Below are positions 50,627 to 61,124 of a stretch of DNA of 64,000 bases, piece after piece. Both the position numbers and the translations under genes were made by a program. The stretch's first letter is position 1. Each line of letters opens with the position of its first letter. The stretch comes from Streptomyces sp. A3M-1-3. GTDB lineage: Bacteria > Actinomycetota > Actinomycetes > Streptomycetales > Streptomycetaceae. A model generated the notes under the pieces. It searched no databases. It worked only from the letters and a program-made list of their open reading frames with translations, and was not told the DNA's origin. Location of the stretch: NCBI RefSeq assembly GCF_024213665.1, contig NZ_JANAVP010000002.1, forward strand, positions 181,634 through 245,633, in the 5' to 3' direction.

Positions 50627-51487
50627 GTGACCGACATCGAACGCGTCGGAGTAGTGGGCTGCGGCCAGATGGGCGCGGGCATCGCGGAAGTCTGCGCCCG
50701 CAGCGGCCTGGACGTCAAGGTCGCCGAGACCACGGGCGAGGCCCTTGAGATCGGCCGGACCCGGCTGTACAACTCCCTCTCGAAGGCCGCCGAACGCGGC
50801 AAGATCACCGAGGAGGAGCGCGACGCGACGCTCGCCCGCCTCAGCTTCACCACCGACCTCGGGGAGTTCGCCGACCGCGACCTCGTGATCGAGGCCGTGG
50901 TCGAGAACGAGCAGGTCAAGACCGAGATCTTCCAGATCCTCGACCAGGTGGTGACCCGGCAGGACGCGATCCTCGCCTCGAACACCTCCTCCATCCCGCT
51001 GGTCAAGCTGGCGGTCGCGACCTCCCGCCCCGACCAGGTCATCGGCATCCACTTCTTCAACCCGGCCCCGGTGCAGAAGCTGGTCGAGCTGATCCCGGCG
51101 CTGACCACCGGCGAGGAGACGATCAAGCGCTCCGAGGCCCTGGTGCAGAACATGCTGGGCAAGCACGCGATCCGCGCCCAGGACCGCTCGGGCTTCGTCG
51201 TCAACGCCCTGCTGATCCCGTACCTCCTCTCCGCGATCCGGATGTTCGAGTCGGGCATCGCGAGCCGCGAGGACATCGACAACGGCATGGAGCTCGGCTG
51301 CGCCCACCCGATGGGTCCGCTGAAGCTCGCCGACCTGATCGGCCTGGACACGGTCGCCTCGGTCGCGGACTCGATGTACGCCGAGTTCAAGGAGCCGCTG
51401 TACGCCGCTCCGCCGCTGCTGCAGCGGATGGTCGACGCGGGGCGGCTGGGCCGCAAGACAGGCTCGGGCTTCTACCCGTACTCCTAG
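50627..51487 (+). CDS. 3-hydroxybutyryl-CoA dehydrogenase
   Basis: A 286-residue NAD-dependent enzyme. The Rossmann loop VGVVGCGQMGAGIAEV, the NTSSIP and IGIHFFNPAPVQKLVE motifs (catalytic His in the latter), and LGCAHPMGPLKLAD are intact. It interconverts acetoacetyl-CoA and 3-hydroxybutyryl-CoA, for fatty-acid or polyhydroxybutyrate metabolism or ethylmalonyl-CoA supply. GTG 50627 has AAAGG before it; ATG 50606 is a possible longer start. Its stop overlaps the NUDIX stop on the other strand (CTAG). Confidence 0.93.
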   Translation: MTDIERVGVVGCGQMGAGIAEVCARSGLDVKVAETTGEALEIGRTRLYNSLSKAAERGKITEEERDATLARLSFTTDLGEFADRDLVIEAVVENEQVKTEIFQILDQVVTRQDAILASNTSSIPLVKLAVATSRPDQVIGIHFFNPAPVQKLVELIPALTTGEETIKRSEALVQNMLGKHAIRAQDRSGFVVNALLIPYLLSAIRMFESGIASREDIDNGMELGCAHPMGPLKLADLIGLDTVASVADSMYAEFKEPLYAAPPLLQRMVDAGRLGRKTGSGFYPYS

Positions 51488-52032
51488 GCACCGGACAGCT
51501 CCTGGCTCAGCCGCAGATGGTGTAACAGCAGCAGGCCGGCCGCCATGTTGGCGGCCGGTATCTCGCCGCGGGCGACCATGTCGGGGACCAGTTTGAGCGG
51601 GACCCATTCGCGGCGGGACGACTCGAAGTCGTCCTGCGGATGGCCGGTGTACGTCGCCTCCTCGGACCAGAAGAGATGGTGGCGGGCGTCGGTGAGTCCG
51701 TTCGACGGCTCGACGGTCATGAGGTGGTGGAGCGGGCCGGGGCGCCAGCCCGTCTCCTCCTCCATCTCGCGGGCGGCCGCGGCCTCGATGTCCTCGCCGT
51801 CCTCCACGACGCCGGCGGCGAGCTCCCAGCCCCAGCTGTCGGTGATGAACCGGTGCCGCCAGAGCAGCAGTACCTCGTTGGCCTCGTTGACGGCCGTTGC
51901 CACGGCGACGGGGCGCAGCCTGATGAGGAAGTGGTCCAGGTGGCGGCCGTCGGGGAGTTCGACGTCCGCGAGGTTCACCCTGAACCAGCGGTTCTTATAA
52001 ACAGTTTGTTCGCTCAGGTTCGTCCACTGCAC
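51484..52032 (-). CDS. NUDIX hydrolase (ADP-sugar pyrophosphatase-like)
   Basis: A 182-residue protein. The NUDIX box (residues 74-96) is GVVEDGEDIEAAAAREMEEE followed by TGW. The upstream SWGWELAAG and the strand QTVYKNRWFRVNLADVELP are like those of ADP-ribose pyrophosphatases. The GTG start at 52032 follows GAAGGTGG by seven bases; the frame can begin at TTG 52053. Confidence 0.88.
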   Translation of the reverse strand: MQWTNLSEQTVYKNRWFRVNLADVELPDGRHLDHFLIRLRPVAVATAVNEANEVLLLWRHRFITDSWGWELAAGVVEDGEDIEAAAAREMEEETGWRPGPLHHLMTVEPSNGLTDARHHLFWSEEATYTGHPQDDFESSRREWVPLKLVPDMVARGEIPAANMAAGLLLLHHLRLSQELSGA

Positions 52033-52083
52033 AGTTCTGCCACCTTCCGACAAGTAGGTAGCAACATCGCAGCAGGTGCGCGC

Positions 52084-53424
52084 TCAGAGGGGAACGCGCA
52101 GCGCCCCGTCGATCAGTTCGGCCGTCTCACCGGCCCCGGCGCAGCCGCTGGCGACCAGCTCCTCGCGCACGGCGCGCAACCGGTCCCGGAGCCGCTGCGA
52201 CTCCATCCCCCTGGCCCGTTCGGCCATTTCGGCCGCGGTCCGTACCGCACGGTCGGCCTCCCCCTGACGCAGTTCGATACGGGACAGCATGGCGAGCCGG
52301 TGGACCCGGCCCCGGTCGTGCGCCGGGCAGTCCACGGCCGCCGTCGCGTGCTCACGCGCGGCCGGCAGGTCCCCGAGGCTCAACAGGGCCTCGGCCACCT
52401 GCACATTGACCAGGCCGGGCTGTACGTAACCCGTCTCGTCCGGCTCGTGGTCGCGGCGGATCCGCTCCGCCGCCGCCTCCGCGTTCCGGATGCAGGACAT
52501 CGCGCTGCCGCCGTCGCCGAGATGCGCGTACGCCTTGGCCTGCATCGCGTACAGGTCGCAGGCCAGCGCCGGGGTGATCTGCTGCCCCGCCGTCCGCAGC
52601 GCCGCCTCCGCGAAGGCCACCGCCTGCCGGTACTCGCGCATGAAGAGCGACTGGTTGACCAGCAGGGCGATGACGTACGCGCCGAGCCCCCGGTCGCCGC
52701 TCGCCTTCGCCAGCCGCAGCGCCTGGTGGAAGTAGCGCTGGGCCAGCCCGTGGGCGTCCGAGTCGTACGCACAGATGCCGGCCACCGCGACCAGTCCTCC
52801 CGTCGCCCGGTGCAGTTGACGGCCCATCCGGTCGGTGTAGCTGCCGCGCAGCAGCGGCGCCGTCTCCGCGTTGAGGAAGCCGACGATGCGCGAGCGCGTC
52901 GCGATGCCGCCGGCTCTGCGGTACATCAACTCGTAGTGCGCCCGGGCCGCGCGGAGCATCTCGATGTCCGCCATGCTCACGTGCGTCTGCCCGGACCGGG
53001 AGACGTCCACGTCCTCGGGCGGGTTCTCCCACTCCCATACGGGCATCACCGCGGGTGTCCCGGTGACGGCCGGGGCGCCGAGTACGTGCGGGCGCTGCTG
53101 CTCGTCCGAGCGCCACAGGGCGGTGGCGCGGTCGACGAACCCGTTCAGCGGCGAGCCGTGCGGCTCGGCCGGCCCGCCCGGGACGCCGAGGCCGATGTCG
53201 TCGAGGGTCACCGTGCGGTGCAGCCGGGCCGAGAGCACCTCGCAGATGAGGTCCGGTACCTGGCCGCGCGGCCGCTGGCCCTTGATCCAGCGGGCCACGG
53301 CCGTGTGTTCGTACCGCAGCGCGAGTCCTCTCGCCCGGCCCGCCTGGTTCACACGGGCAGCGAGGCCCGCCCGCGAGATGCCCGCCTCGTCGAGCAGGGC
53401 GTCGAGCAGGGTGTTGGGCTGCAC
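52084..53424 (-). CDS. NsdA-like transcriptional regulator with TPR-like domain
   Basis: A 446-residue protein. The N-terminus (LLDALLDEAGISRAGLAARV, HTAVARWIKGQRPRGQVPDL) is a helix-turn-helix like that of NsdA/XRE-related streptomycete regulators. From about 170 to the C-terminus it is a helical, TPR-like repeat (for example FHQALRLAKASGDRGLGAYV, AFAEAALRTAGQQITPALAC). NsdA-family proteins repress development and antibiotic production; this is a relative, not necessarily NsdA. GTG 53424 follows GGAGGGG. Confidence 0.78.
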   Translation of the reverse strand: MQPNTLLDALLDEAGISRAGLAARVNQAGRARGLALRYEHTAVARWIKGQRPRGQVPDLICEVLSARLHRTVTLDDIGLGVPGGPAEPHGSPLNGFVDRATALWRSDEQQRPHVLGAPAVTGTPAVMPVWEWENPPEDVDVSRSGQTHVSMADIEMLRAARAHYELMYRRAGGIATRSRIVGFLNAETAPLLRGSYTDRMGRQLHRATGGLVAVAGICAYDSDAHGLAQRYFHQALRLAKASGDRGLGAYVIALLVNQSLFMREYRQAVAFAEAALRTAGQQITPALACDLYAMQAKAYAHLGDGGSAMSCIRNAEAAAERIRRDHEPDETGYVQPGLVNVQVAEALLSLGDLPAAREHATAAVDCPAHDRGRVHRLAMLSRIELRQGEADRAVRTAAEMAERARGMESQRLRDRLRAVREELVASGCAGAGETAELIDGALRVPL

Positions 53425-53680
53425 GGGCCCCTCCGATGGCTCGGTGGCACCAGCGTAGTGGAGTGCGATTCGCACGGGGTGTGAACGCAATGCCCGCATA
53501 AATGCGCCGCGCGCTCTGCCGGGCCGGGGCGCGGACCGGTTGACTGAAACGCCTCGAAAGAGGTGGCCGGGCCGCCGGCTCCCCCTCGTACAGTGCGGCG
53601 GCCCGCTTCCGCGTCGTCTGTCCTGCTGTCTGCCCGACACTCCGCGGCAGGGCGGACGGCGCCCGTCAGGCCGTCGCTGT

Positions 53681-54745
53681 TCAGGCTCCATGGGGAGTCG
53701 GCGCCCGGCGCACCGCGGGCCCACCCGGCTGCGCGGGCACCCGGCGGCGGTCGTTGCGCAGGACCAGCAGGGCGACATCGTCGGCGAGCCGCCCTCCGGT
53801 GTGACGCAACAGCGCGGCGTGCACGTCTGCGACCAGGCCCGCAGGCGATACCGGGCCGAGAGCGGCCTCGGCCAGCGCGCCGCGCAACGGGAAATACTCC
53901 CCCGCCCGGTCGCGGGCGTCCTCGGCGCCGTCGGTGTGCAGGAACAGTGCCTCGCCCGGCAGCAACCGGGTGCGCAGCTGTACGGGAATGTCGTCCGGCA
54001 GGGGGAAGGCCCCCAGCGGCGGCAACGGGTCGGCGCCGGCCAGCACTTCGGCACTCCCCCGCAGCCGGTACGGCCACGGATGCCCGCAGTTCAGGGCCAG
54101 GACTTCGCCGTCCGGGCCGATCTCCAGCAGCAGTACGGTCACGAACTCCTCGGCGACCGGACTGTCCGGCTCCGCGCCGCCGGCCGCCGGATGCTCGGCG
54201 CGGGCCCGCTCCCGCAGATGCCGGTGCAGGGCCCGCTCCATCCGGCGCAGCACCCCCGGCAGACCGGGCTCGTCGTACGCGGCCTCGCGGAAGCTGCCGA
54301 GCACAGCGGCGACCGCGCCCAGCGCGTCGATCCCGTGCCCGCGGACGTCTCCGATGACGATACGGACGCCGTGCGGGGTGGCGACGGCCTCGTACAGGTC
54401 CCCGCCGACCGCCGCGCCACGGCTCGCGGAGAGCTGGCCCGCGGCGACGGCCAGCCCTTCGAGCCGGGCCGGCAGCGGACGCAGCAGGACCCGCTGCACC
54501 GCGCCGGAGATCTCCTGCGTGCGCCGCAACTCCCCCAGCAGACAGTGCCGAATGCACAGCGCGACCGCGGTGGCGATCAGCAGGAAGGCCACGCAGGTGG
54601 CGACCCGGGGCAGCAGCCGGTCGTGCACGGCCGGAGGGCAGGTCAGCTCCCAGGTGACGACTGCGGCGGCGCAGGCGAGGATGAACGTCCGGCGCACCCA
54701 CGGCGCGTCCGCGCGAGGAGCGCGCCACGCCCTGATACGGATCAT
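53681..54745 (-). CDS. Membrane-bound PP2C (SpoIIE-type) phosphatase
   Basis: A 354-residue protein with two membrane helices (TFILACAAAVVTWELTC and VATCVAFLLIATAVALCIR) and a cytoplasmic PP2C domain: AVGGDLYEA, IGDVRGHGIDALG, FLHTDGAEDARDRAG and GGRLADDVALLVL carry the metal-binding residues. No sensor domain is fused. It is related to the phosphatase at 35847. GAGGGGGCC precedes the ATG. Confidence 0.86.
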   Translation of the reverse strand: MIRIRAWRAPRADAPWVRRTFILACAAAVVTWELTCPPAVHDRLLPRVATCVAFLLIATAVALCIRHCLLGELRRTQEISGAVQRVLLRPLPARLEGLAVAAGQLSASRGAAVGGDLYEAVATPHGVRIVIGDVRGHGIDALGAVAAVLGSFREAAYDEPGLPGVLRRMERALHRHLRERARAEHPAAGGAEPDSPVAEEFVTVLLLEIGPDGEVLALNCGHPWPYRLRGSAEVLAGADPLPPLGAFPLPDDIPVQLRTRLLPGEALFLHTDGAEDARDRAGEYFPLRGALAEAALGPVSPAGLVADVHAALLRHTGGRLADDVALLVLRNDRRRVPAQPGGPAVRRAPTPHGA

Positions 54746-54865
54746 GCCGTCGGCCCCCTCGGTCCTGTTCGGCGGATCCCCCACGGCCCCCCGCGGCCGG
54801 ATCGATTCTGTCGATCGTTCGTGCCCGTTCAGGTAAATCGTCTGCTTTTCTCACCCGAATGAGTG

Positions 54866-54898
54866 AGGTGGGGGTCCCCCCACGCCCGCAAGGGCGTA
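54866..54898 (+). repeat. Degenerate interspersed palindromic element, copy 5
   Basis: GAGGTGGGGGTCCCCCCACG, then GCCCGCAAGGGCG and TAAGGGG, follows the GGGGG...CCCCC plus hairpin layout of the other copies but with a broken end. It lies immediately before the pheT terminator. Confidence 0.5.
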
Positions 54899-54899
54899 A

Positions 54900-54929
54900 G
54901 GGGCGCATTCGGTAGACCGAATGCGCCCC
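54900..54929. terminator. Terminator of pheST
   Basis: A perfect 13-bp stem GGGGCGCATTCGG with its complement and a TAGA loop lies 48 bases beyond the pheT stop on the minus strand. Confidence 0.8.
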
Positions 54930-54976
54930 TCAACAGGCATTTCACGCCGCCAGGCAGCCGCCCGGCAGGTCTGCGA

Positions 54977-57562
54977 CTACGCGCCGCGCAGTACCGCCCC
55001 GGTGCGCTCGGCGGCCAGCGCCACCGCCGCGTCTCGGGCGGCCGAAGCCTCCTCGACGGTCAGGGTGCGGTCAGCGGCGCGGAAGCGCAGCGCGTACGCC
55101 AGGGACTTGTGTCCCGCGCCGATCTGCTCACCGGTGAAGACGTCGAACAGCCGCAGCGATTCGAGCAGTTCACCGGCGCCTTCGCGCAGCGCGGCTTCCA
55201 CGTCGGCGGCCGGCACATCGCCGGAGACGACGAGCGCGACGTCCTGGGTGGCCACCGGGAAGGTGGAGATCCGCGGGGCGTGAAGCGCTCCGGCACCGGC
55301 CCGCTCCAGGCGGTCCAGGTCCAGCTCCATCGCGCTGGTCCGCGCGGGCAGGCTCAGCGCCTTGACGACACGCGGGTGCAGCTCGCCGGCGAAGCCGATG
55401 AGCTGCTCCTCACCGTCGATGACGACGACCAGCTCGGCACAGCGGCCCGGGTGCCACGGTCCGTACTGGCCCTGCCGGACGATCAGTTCGGCCCCGGCCT
55501 CACGGGCGAGCGTACGGGCGGCCTCGACGGCGTCCGCCCAGTCGGCCGGACGGCCGTTGCCCCACCAGCCGGCCTGCTCGCGCGCACCGGCCAGCACCAC
55601 CGCGGCGTGCCGCGGCTGCGCCGGCAGCGCGGCGTCGAGCGTGGCGATCTCCTCGTCGGTCGGACGGCGGTCGACCGGGAGCCGCACAGCGACGCCGGCC
55701 TCTTCGCCCGCCCGGAAGACCATGCCGGTCTCGAAGAGCGCGAGGTCGTGGCTGCCGCGGCTGTCGTTGCGGTGCAGCGCGCCGAGGAGGCCCGGCAGCA
55801 GCGCGGTGCGCAGTGCGGGCTCCTCGTGGGAGAGCGGGTTGACCAGCTTCACGACGCGGCGGCAGGTGTCGTCCGCCGGGATGTTCAGCTGGTCGAAGAC
55901 CTGCTCGCCGATGAACGGGTAGTTCGGCGCCTCGACATAGCCGGCGCCGGCCAGCGCGCGGCCGACCCGGCGGTGCAGCAGCTGCCGGTCGGTGAGCCCG
56001 CGGCCCGACGGCGGCGTCGGGAGGGTGGACGGCAGGTTGGCGTAGCCCTCCAGCCGGATGACCTCTTCCGCGAGGTCGTTCGGCTCGCGCAGGTCCGGAC
56101 GCCAGGACGGCACGGAGACAACGAGCTCGTCCTGCCCGTAGACGTCGCAGCCGACCTCCTGGAGGCGGCGTACGACGGTCTCGCGGCCGTAGTCGACGCC
56201 CGCGACCCGGTCCGGGTGGTCCGCGCCCATAGCGATCGTGTGCGGCGCGGACGGCGCGAGGATCTCGGTGACGCCGGCCTCGGCGGTGCCGCCCGCGAGC
56301 AGCACCAGCAGGTCGACGGTCCGCTGCGCGGCGGCGGCCGCGGCCTGCGGGTCGACGCCGCGCTCGAAGCGCTTGGACGCCTCGGAGGACAGCTTGTGGC
56401 GGCGGGCGGTACGCGAGATCGACAGCGCGTCGAAGTGCGCGGCCTCGATGACGACCTCCGTGGTGCCCTGGACCTGGCCGGTCTCGGGGTCCGTGACTGA
56501 GTCGGCGATCTCGGTGTCGGCGCCGCCCATGACACCCGCCAGACCGATCGGCCCGCTGTCGTCGGTGATCACCAGGTCGCCGGCGTCCAGCACCCGCTTG
56601 GTGCCGTCGAGGGTGGTGAACTTCTCGCCCTGTTCGGCCCTGCGCACGCCGATCGCCCCGTTGATCCGGGACCGGTCGTAGGCGTGCAGCGGCTGGCCGA
56701 GCTCCAGCATCACGTAGTTGGTGATGTCGACGGCGAGCGAGATCGGGCGCATCCCGGCCTTCTGCAGACGCCGCCGCAGCCAGATCGGGGAGCGCGCCTC
56801 CGGGTCGAGCCCCGTCACCGTACGCGCGGTGAAGCGGTCGCAGCCCTGCGGGTCGGCGATCTTCACCGGGTAGCCGTACGAGTTGGGCGCGGGCACGTCC
56901 AGCAGCGCCGGGTCGCGCAGCGGCAGCCCGTACGCGGTGGCGGTCTCACGGGCCACCCCGCGCATCGAGAGGCAGTAGCCGCGGTCGGGGGTGACGGCGA
57001 TGTCGAGCACCTCGTCGACCAGCTCCAGGAGCTCGATCGCGTCGGTGCCCGGCTCGTACTCCGGCGGCAGCACGATGATGCCGCCGTTGCCTCCCCCGGA
57101 CTCCGTCCGGGGGTACCCCCAGTCGCCCATGCCCAGCTCGTCACCGGAGCAGATCATGCCGTGCGAGGTCTTGCCGTACGTCTGGCGCGCGGCGATCGCG
57201 AAGTCGCCCGGCAGCACCGCGCCGGGCAGCACCACGACGACCTTGTCGCCGACGGAGAAGTTGCGGGCGCCGCAGACGATCTCCTGCGGCTCACCGGTGC
57301 CTCCCCCAGAGCCTCCGGCCTGGGAGGTGCCCCCAGCGGTACCGACGTCGACCGTGCAGAAGCGGATCGGCTTCTTGAACTCCGTCAGCTCCTCGATGGT
57401 CAGCACCTGGCCGACGACGAGGGGGCCCTTGAGGCCGGCGCCGAGCTGCTCGACCCTCTCGACCTCGAGGCCGGCGTCTACCAGCTTGGCCTGCACGTCG
57501 CGACCGGTCTCACCGGCCGGCAGGTCGACGTACTCCCGCAGCCAGGAAAGCGGGACCCGCAT
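54977..57562 (-). CDS. pheT: Phenylalanyl-tRNA synthetase beta subunit
   Basis: An 861-residue subunit. It starts [17 protein letters not shown], has the tRNA-binding domain ([17 protein letters not shown], [10 protein letters not shown]), the class-II-like core ([18 protein letters not shown] region) and a C-terminal anticodon-binding fold ending [13 protein letters not shown]. Two short insertions, [13 protein letters not shown] (about residue 78-90) and [12 protein letters not shown] (about 145-160), coincide with palindromic elements and are absent from a usual PheT. It overlaps pheS by one base (TGATG). Confidence 0.95.
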   Translation of the reverse strand: MRVPLSWLREYVDLPAGETGRDVQAKLVDAGLEVERVEQLGAGLKGPLVVGQVLTIEELTEFKKPIRFCTVDVGTAGGTSQAGGSGGGTGEPQEIVCGARNFSVGDKVVVVLPGAVLPGDFAIAARQTYGKTSHGMICSGDELGMGDWGYPRTESGGGNGGIIVLPPEYEPGTDAIELLELVDEVLDIAVTPDRGYCLSMRGVARETATAYGLPLRDPALLDVPAPNSYGYPVKIADPQGCDRFTARTVTGLDPEARSPIWLRRRLQKAGMRPISLAVDITNYVMLELGQPLHAYDRSRINGAIGVRRAEQGEKFTTLDGTKRVLDAGDLVITDDSGPIGLAGVMGGADTEIADSVTDPETGQVQGTTEVVIEAAHFDALSISRTARRHKLSSEASKRFERGVDPQAAAAAAQRTVDLLVLLAGGTAEAGVTEILAPSAPHTIAMGADHPDRVAGVDYGRETVVRRLQEVGCDVYGQDELVVSVPSWRPDLREPNDLAEEVIRLEGYANLPSTLPTPPSGRGLTDRQLLHRRVGRALAGAGYVEAPNYPFIGEQVFDQLNIPADDTCRRVVKLVNPLSHEEPALRTALLPGLLGALHRNDSRGSHDLALFETGMVFRAGEEAGVAVRLPVDRRPTDEEIATLDAALPAQPRHAAVVLAGAREQAGWWGNGRPADWADAVEAARTLAREAGAELIVRQGQYGPWHPGRCAELVVVIDGEEQLIGFAGELHPRVVKALSLPARTSAMELDLDRLERAGAGALHAPRISTFPVATQDVALVVSGDVPAADVEAALREGAGELLESLRLFDVFTGEQIGAGHKSLAYALRFRAADRTLTVEEASAARDAAVALAAERTGAVLRGA
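57091..57120 (-). repeat. Interspersed palindromic element, copy 3 (in pheT)
   Basis: CTCCCCCGGACTCC, GTCCGGGGG, TACCCCC. The 30-base unit adds ten codons in frame, coding for part of [10 protein letters not shown] in PheT. Confidence 0.8.
57301..57334 (-). repeat. Interspersed palindromic element, copy 4 (in pheT)
   Basis: CTCCCCCAGAGCCTCC, GGCCTGGGAGGTGCCCCC. It codes for the extra Gly/Ser/Ala stretch [12 protein letters not shown] in PheT. The GAGGTGCCCCC end is a variant of the GGGGGTACCCCC end of copies 2 and 3. Confidence 0.75.
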
Positions 57563-58689
57563 CAGATCTCCATCCCGAACGGCCGGGTGAACCGGACGTC
57601 ACCCTCGACCATGTCTCGCATGTCTTCGACGTTGTGGCGGAACATCAGCATCCGCTCGATGCCGAACCCGAAGGCGAATCCGCTGTACTTCTCGGGGTCC
57701 ACACCGCAGGCGATGAGCACCTTCGGGTTGACCATGCCGCAGCCGCCGAGCTCGATCCAGCCCTCGCTGGAGCAGGTACGGCACGGACGGTCGGGGTTGC
57801 CCACCGACTCGCCGCGGCACACGTAGCACTGCATGTCCATCTCGGCGGACGGCTCGGTGAACGGGAAGAAGTTCGGACGCAGCCGGGTGGTCATGTCCTT
57901 GCCGAAGAGCGCCTGGACCATGTGGTCGAGGGTGCCCTTGAGGTCGGCCATGGTCAGGCCCTCGTCCACGGCGAGCAGCTCGATCTGGTGGAAGACCGGG
58001 GTGTGCGTCGCGTCCAGCTCGTCGGTGCGGTAGACCCGCCCCGGGCAGACGACGTAGACGGGCGGCTCCCGGTCGAGCAGGGAGCGGGCCTGGACCGGCG
58101 AGGTGTGCGTACGCAGCACGACCCCGGACTCGTCGCCTTCGGTCCCTGCGGGGCCCTGGACGAAGAACGTGTCCTGCATCTGGCGCGCCGGATGGTCGGG
58201 CGTGAAGTTGAGGGCGTCGAAGTTGAACCACTCCGCCTCGACCTCGGGGCCCTCCGCGACCTCGTACCCCATGGCGACGAAGATGTCCGCGATGCGGTCC
58301 ATCAGCGTCGTCAGCGGGTGGCGGGCGCCGGCGGGCGTGCGGTCGTACGGCAGCGTGACGTCCACCGCCTCCTCGACCAGCACCCGCTCGTCGCGCTCCG
58401 CCTCGAGCTCCGCCTGCCGCGCCGCGAACGCCTTGTTCACGGCGCCGCGTGCCTGGCCGACGCGCTTGCCGGCGTCCGCCTTGGCGTGCGGCGGCAGGGC
58501 GCCGATCTCGCGGTTGGCGAGCGCGAGCGGCGAGCGGTCGCCCATGTGCGCGGTCTTCGTCTCGCGAAGCGCGTCGAGGTCGGCCGCGGCGCTGAAGGCG
58601 GCGAGCGCCTCGTCCCGCATGCGCTCGATCTCTTCCGGTTTCAGTGCCTCGACCTCAACAGGGTCGTACGACTTGTTCGGTGCCGACAT
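57562..58689 (-). CDS. pheS: Phenylalanyl-tRNA synthetase alpha subunit
   Basis: A 375-residue class-II catalytic subunit. The core motifs [37 protein letters not shown] and [13 protein letters not shown] are intact, with a coiled-coil N-terminus that contacts tRNA. It charges tRNA-Phe together with PheT. A TAGACT box lies about 85 bases upstream on the minus strand, but I see no leader peptide with Phe codons and no T-box. Confidence 0.96.
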   Translation of the reverse strand: MSAPNKSYDPVEVEALKPEEIERMRDEALAAFSAAADLDALRETKTAHMGDRSPLALANREIGALPPHAKADAGKRVGQARGAVNKAFAARQAELEAERDERVLVEEAVDVTLPYDRTPAGARHPLTTLMDRIADIFVAMGYEVAEGPEVEAEWFNFDALNFTPDHPARQMQDTFFVQGPAGTEGDESGVVLRTHTSPVQARSLLDREPPVYVVCPGRVYRTDELDATHTPVFHQIELLAVDEGLTMADLKGTLDHMVQALFGKDMTTRLRPNFFPFTEPSAEMDMQCYVCRGESVGNPDRPCRTCSSEGWIELGGCGMVNPKVLIACGVDPEKYSGFAFGFGIERMLMFRHNVEDMRDMVEGDVRFTRPFGMEI

Positions 58690-58813
58690 CTCTTCCCGTA
58701 CTTCCGATGGGCTGGCTGGAGGTCCCCGCTCGACGACAAGGACACAAAGGTGCCAAAGGTCGAGTCTAAAGGTCGCGGGGGGTCGAATGAGCCCGTGGGC
58801 CGAGTGGCGAGAC

Positions 58814-59944
58814 TCAGGTGAGATACGCCGGGGCGCCCACAGGCAGAGTAAATCGGAATTCGGCGCCGCCGCCGGGACCCCGGCCGACGGTGATCGTCCC
58901 GCCGTGCGCCTCGACGATTCCCTTGACGATGTACAGGCCGAGTCCGGTGCCGCCGCGTTTGCTTCCCCGCCAGAAGCGGGTGAAGACACGGCCCATCGAC
59001 TCCTCGGGGATGCCGGGGCCTTCGTCGCTCACGGTGACGGCCGTTCCCTTCGCCGGGTTGTCGGCGTTCCTGACGTGGGCAGGTGCCACCTCGATGGTGA
59101 CTGTTCCCTCGCCGTGCCGCACCGCATTTTCCAGCAGGTTCCCCAGAATCTGGTCGATCTTGTCCGGATCGGCCCAGCAGTCGGGCAGCGGCTGGAGGAT
59201 CCGGACCAGGAAGCGGTCCGGGGACTGGCCGTTCGCGGTCAGGGCCTGGATATGGCGGCCGACGGCCGCGCCGACGTCCACGGGCTGGCGGCGCAGCTCC
59301 AGCCGGCCGGAGTCGATCCGGGAGATGTCGAGCAGCTCGGCGATCAACCGGGTGACGCGGTTGGCGTCGGCATCGACGGTCTCCAGCATCAGCCGCTTCT
59401 GGTCGTCGGTGAACCGCTCCCATTTGGCCAGCAGGGTCGCTGTGAAGCCCTTCACCGAGGTCAGCGGGGAGCGCAGCTCATGGGCGACGGTGGCGATCAG
59501 CTCGGCATGGCTGCGCTCGGTGCGGCGCCGGGCCTCGGTGCCGCGCAGCGAGACCACCAGCCGGCGGACCGGCCCGGTGGGGTGCTCCCGTACGTACCGG
59601 GCGGCGACCAGGACCTCACGGCCGCCCGGCAGCAGCAGATTGCGCTCGGGCTGGCCTGCCCGGATGGCGAGGCCGCCGTACGGGTCGGTCAGCGTCCACC
59701 AGCGGCGGCCTTCGAGGTCCTCCAGGGGCAGAGCCCGCTCGATCGGTTCCCCGAGCGCGTCGCCCACGCGGACGGCGGTGATCCGGGCGGCGGCGGCGTT
59801 GAAGCAGATGACGCGTCCGGTCTCGTCCGCGACGACCAGGCCGTCGGGCAGATCGTCGGGGTCGATGCCGGAGGTGCCGAGGGGAGCGGACGAGCACGGC
59901 AAGGAGTCGTGCACCTCTGACGAACTGTTGGTCCCGACGGTCAT
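58814..59944 (-). CDS. PAS-domain sensor histidine kinase
   Basis: A 376-residue cytoplasmic kinase with no membrane helix. An N-terminal PAS domain ([24 protein letters not shown]) precedes the HisKA dimerisation helix with H155 in [13 protein letters not shown], then the ATPase N-box [14 protein letters not shown]1 DEGPGIPE and [19 protein letters not shown]. No response-regulator gene adjoins it, so the partner is elsewhere. Start ATG 59944 was chosen because family members begin near there; a longer start exists. Confidence 0.88.
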   Translation of the reverse strand: MTVGTNSSSEVHDSLPCSSAPLGTSGIDPDDLPDGLVVADETGRVICFNAAAARITAVRVGDALGEPIERALPLEDLEGRRWWTLTDPYGGLAIRAGQPERNLLLPGGREVLVAARYVREHPTGPVRRLVVSLRGTEARRRTERSHAELIATVAHELRSPLTSVKGFTATLLAKWERFTDDQKRLMLETVDADANRVTRLIAELLDISRIDSGRLELRRQPVDVGAAVGRHIQALTANGQSPDRFLVRILQPLPDCWADPDKIDQILGNLLENAVRHGEGTVTIEVAPAHVRNADNPAKGTAVTVSDEGPGIPEESMGRVFTRFWRGSKRGGTGLGLYIVKGIVEAHGGTITVGRGPGGGAEFRFTLPVGAPAYLT

Positions 59945-60001
59945 GTCCCCGTACCCCACCTCTCCGAATGGCGCAGTGGGCCCCCCGAGCCCGTCACATT
60001 A

Positions 60002-60153
60002 CTAGGTCCTGTCCGGTCGATCAGGCCGGATCAGGGAGCGGGGTCTGGTGCCGTGGATCGCAAGGCGGAGGAGGCCGTGACATCAGTCGCTGCCGCGACG
60101 GGCGACGCGGTGGGGGCGCGCGAGCCCGGCATGATCGGCCGGGCAGGACCTAG
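60002..60153. mobile_element. CTAG-flanked MITE
   Basis: CTAG at 60002-60005 and 60150-60153 flanks 144 bases with inverted ends GTCCTGTCCGGTCGATC and, inverted, GTCCTGCCCGGCCGATC (15 of 17). No transposase fits inside. The ends and the 4-bp CTAG duplication resemble IS5/IS427-group elements. The right-hand CTAG supplies the stop codon of the methyltransferase gene. Confidence 0.75.
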
Positions 60154-61007
60154 GTGGCGGTGACGGAGCGGCACCCTCCCGCAGCACGCTGCGCACGGGC
60201 GGACGCGTAGAGGCACACGGCGGCGGCCGTGGCGAGGTTGAGGCTCTCCGCCTTGCCGTGGATCGGCACGCGGACCACCGCGTCGGCGAGCGCGCGGGTC
60301 TCCTCCGGCAGGCCCCAGGCCTCGTTGCCGAAGATCCAGGCGGTGGGGCCGCCCATGGTGCCCGCGTCGAGTTCGGTGTCGAGGTCGTCCTGCCCAGCGC
60401 CGTCGGCGGCGAGGATCCGTACCCCGGCCGCCCGCAGCCCCTGTACGGCCTGCTCGACGGGTACGCCGACGGCCACCGGGAGGTGGAAGAGCGAACCGAC
60501 CGACGCCCGTACGGACTTGGGGTTGTACAGGTCGACCGAGGCGTCGGTCAGGACGACGGCGTCGGCGCCGGCGGCGTCCGCGCAGCGCAGTACGGTGCCG
60601 GCGTTGCCGGGGTCGCGGACGTGCGCGAGGACGGCCACCAGCTTGGGGCGCGCGTCGAGGACGGACGGGAGGGGGGAGTCCAGGAAGCGGCAGACGCCGA
60701 CCAGGCCCTGCGGGGTGACGGTCTGCGAGACCTCGGCGAGGACCTCGTCGGCGGCCAGGTGTACCCGGACCCCGGCGGCGCGTGCCGCGTCGACGATCTC
60801 CGCGTACCGCTCGGCGGCCTCAGGCGTCGCGAACAGCTCGATCAGGGTCGGCTCGCCGGCGGCGCGGTGTGCCACGGCCTCGCGCACGGCCTGCGGTCCC
60901 TCGGCGATGAACCGGCGTTCCTTGGTACGGAAGTTGCGCCGCGCGAGCCGTCTGGCGGCGGCCACACGCGGGGAACGGGGGGAGATCAGCTCGGCGGGGG
61001 TGCCCAT
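60150..61007 (-). CDS. TrmH/SpoU-family RNA 2'-O-methyltransferase
   Basis: A 285-residue SPOUT enzyme, different from the one at 8285. The N-terminal RRLARRNFRTKERRFIAEGPQAV is the substrate-binding part; the knot shows LAHVRDPGNAGTVLRCADAAGADAV, WIFGNEAWGLPEE and ESLNLATAAAVCLYA in the right order. Its stop TAG lies in the CTAG repeat of the MITE, so its last few residues may differ from the original. The start with MGTPAELISPRSPRV agrees with homologues although the ribosome site is weak. Confidence 0.9.
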   Translation of the reverse strand: MGTPAELISPRSPRVAAARRLARRNFRTKERRFIAEGPQAVREAVAHRAAGEPTLIELFATPEAAERYAEIVDAARAAGVRVHLAADEVLAEVSQTVTPQGLVGVCRFLDSPLPSVLDARPKLVAVLAHVRDPGNAGTVLRCADAAGADAVVLTDASVDLYNPKSVRASVGSLFHLPVAVGVPVEQAVQGLRAAGVRILAADGAGQDDLDTELDAGTMGGPTAWIFGNEAWGLPEETRALADAVVRVPIHGKAESLNLATAAAVCLYASARAQRAAGGCRSVTAT

Positions 61008-61061
61008 GGTCGGCGGCTCGCTTCCGTACATCCGTACATACGTCAAAGGTCGTGCAACGCG

Positions 61062-61094
61062 CCGGACCCGCAGGCACAGGGCCTGCGGGTCCGG
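61062..61094. terminator. Hairpin downstream of rplT
   Basis: A perfect 14-bp stem CCGGACCCGCAGGC with its complement and a 5-base loop lies between rplT and the methyltransferase. Confidence 0.75.
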
Positions 61095-61124
61095 ACTTTG
61101 GCTGCGGTGAAGAGCGGGCCTGGA

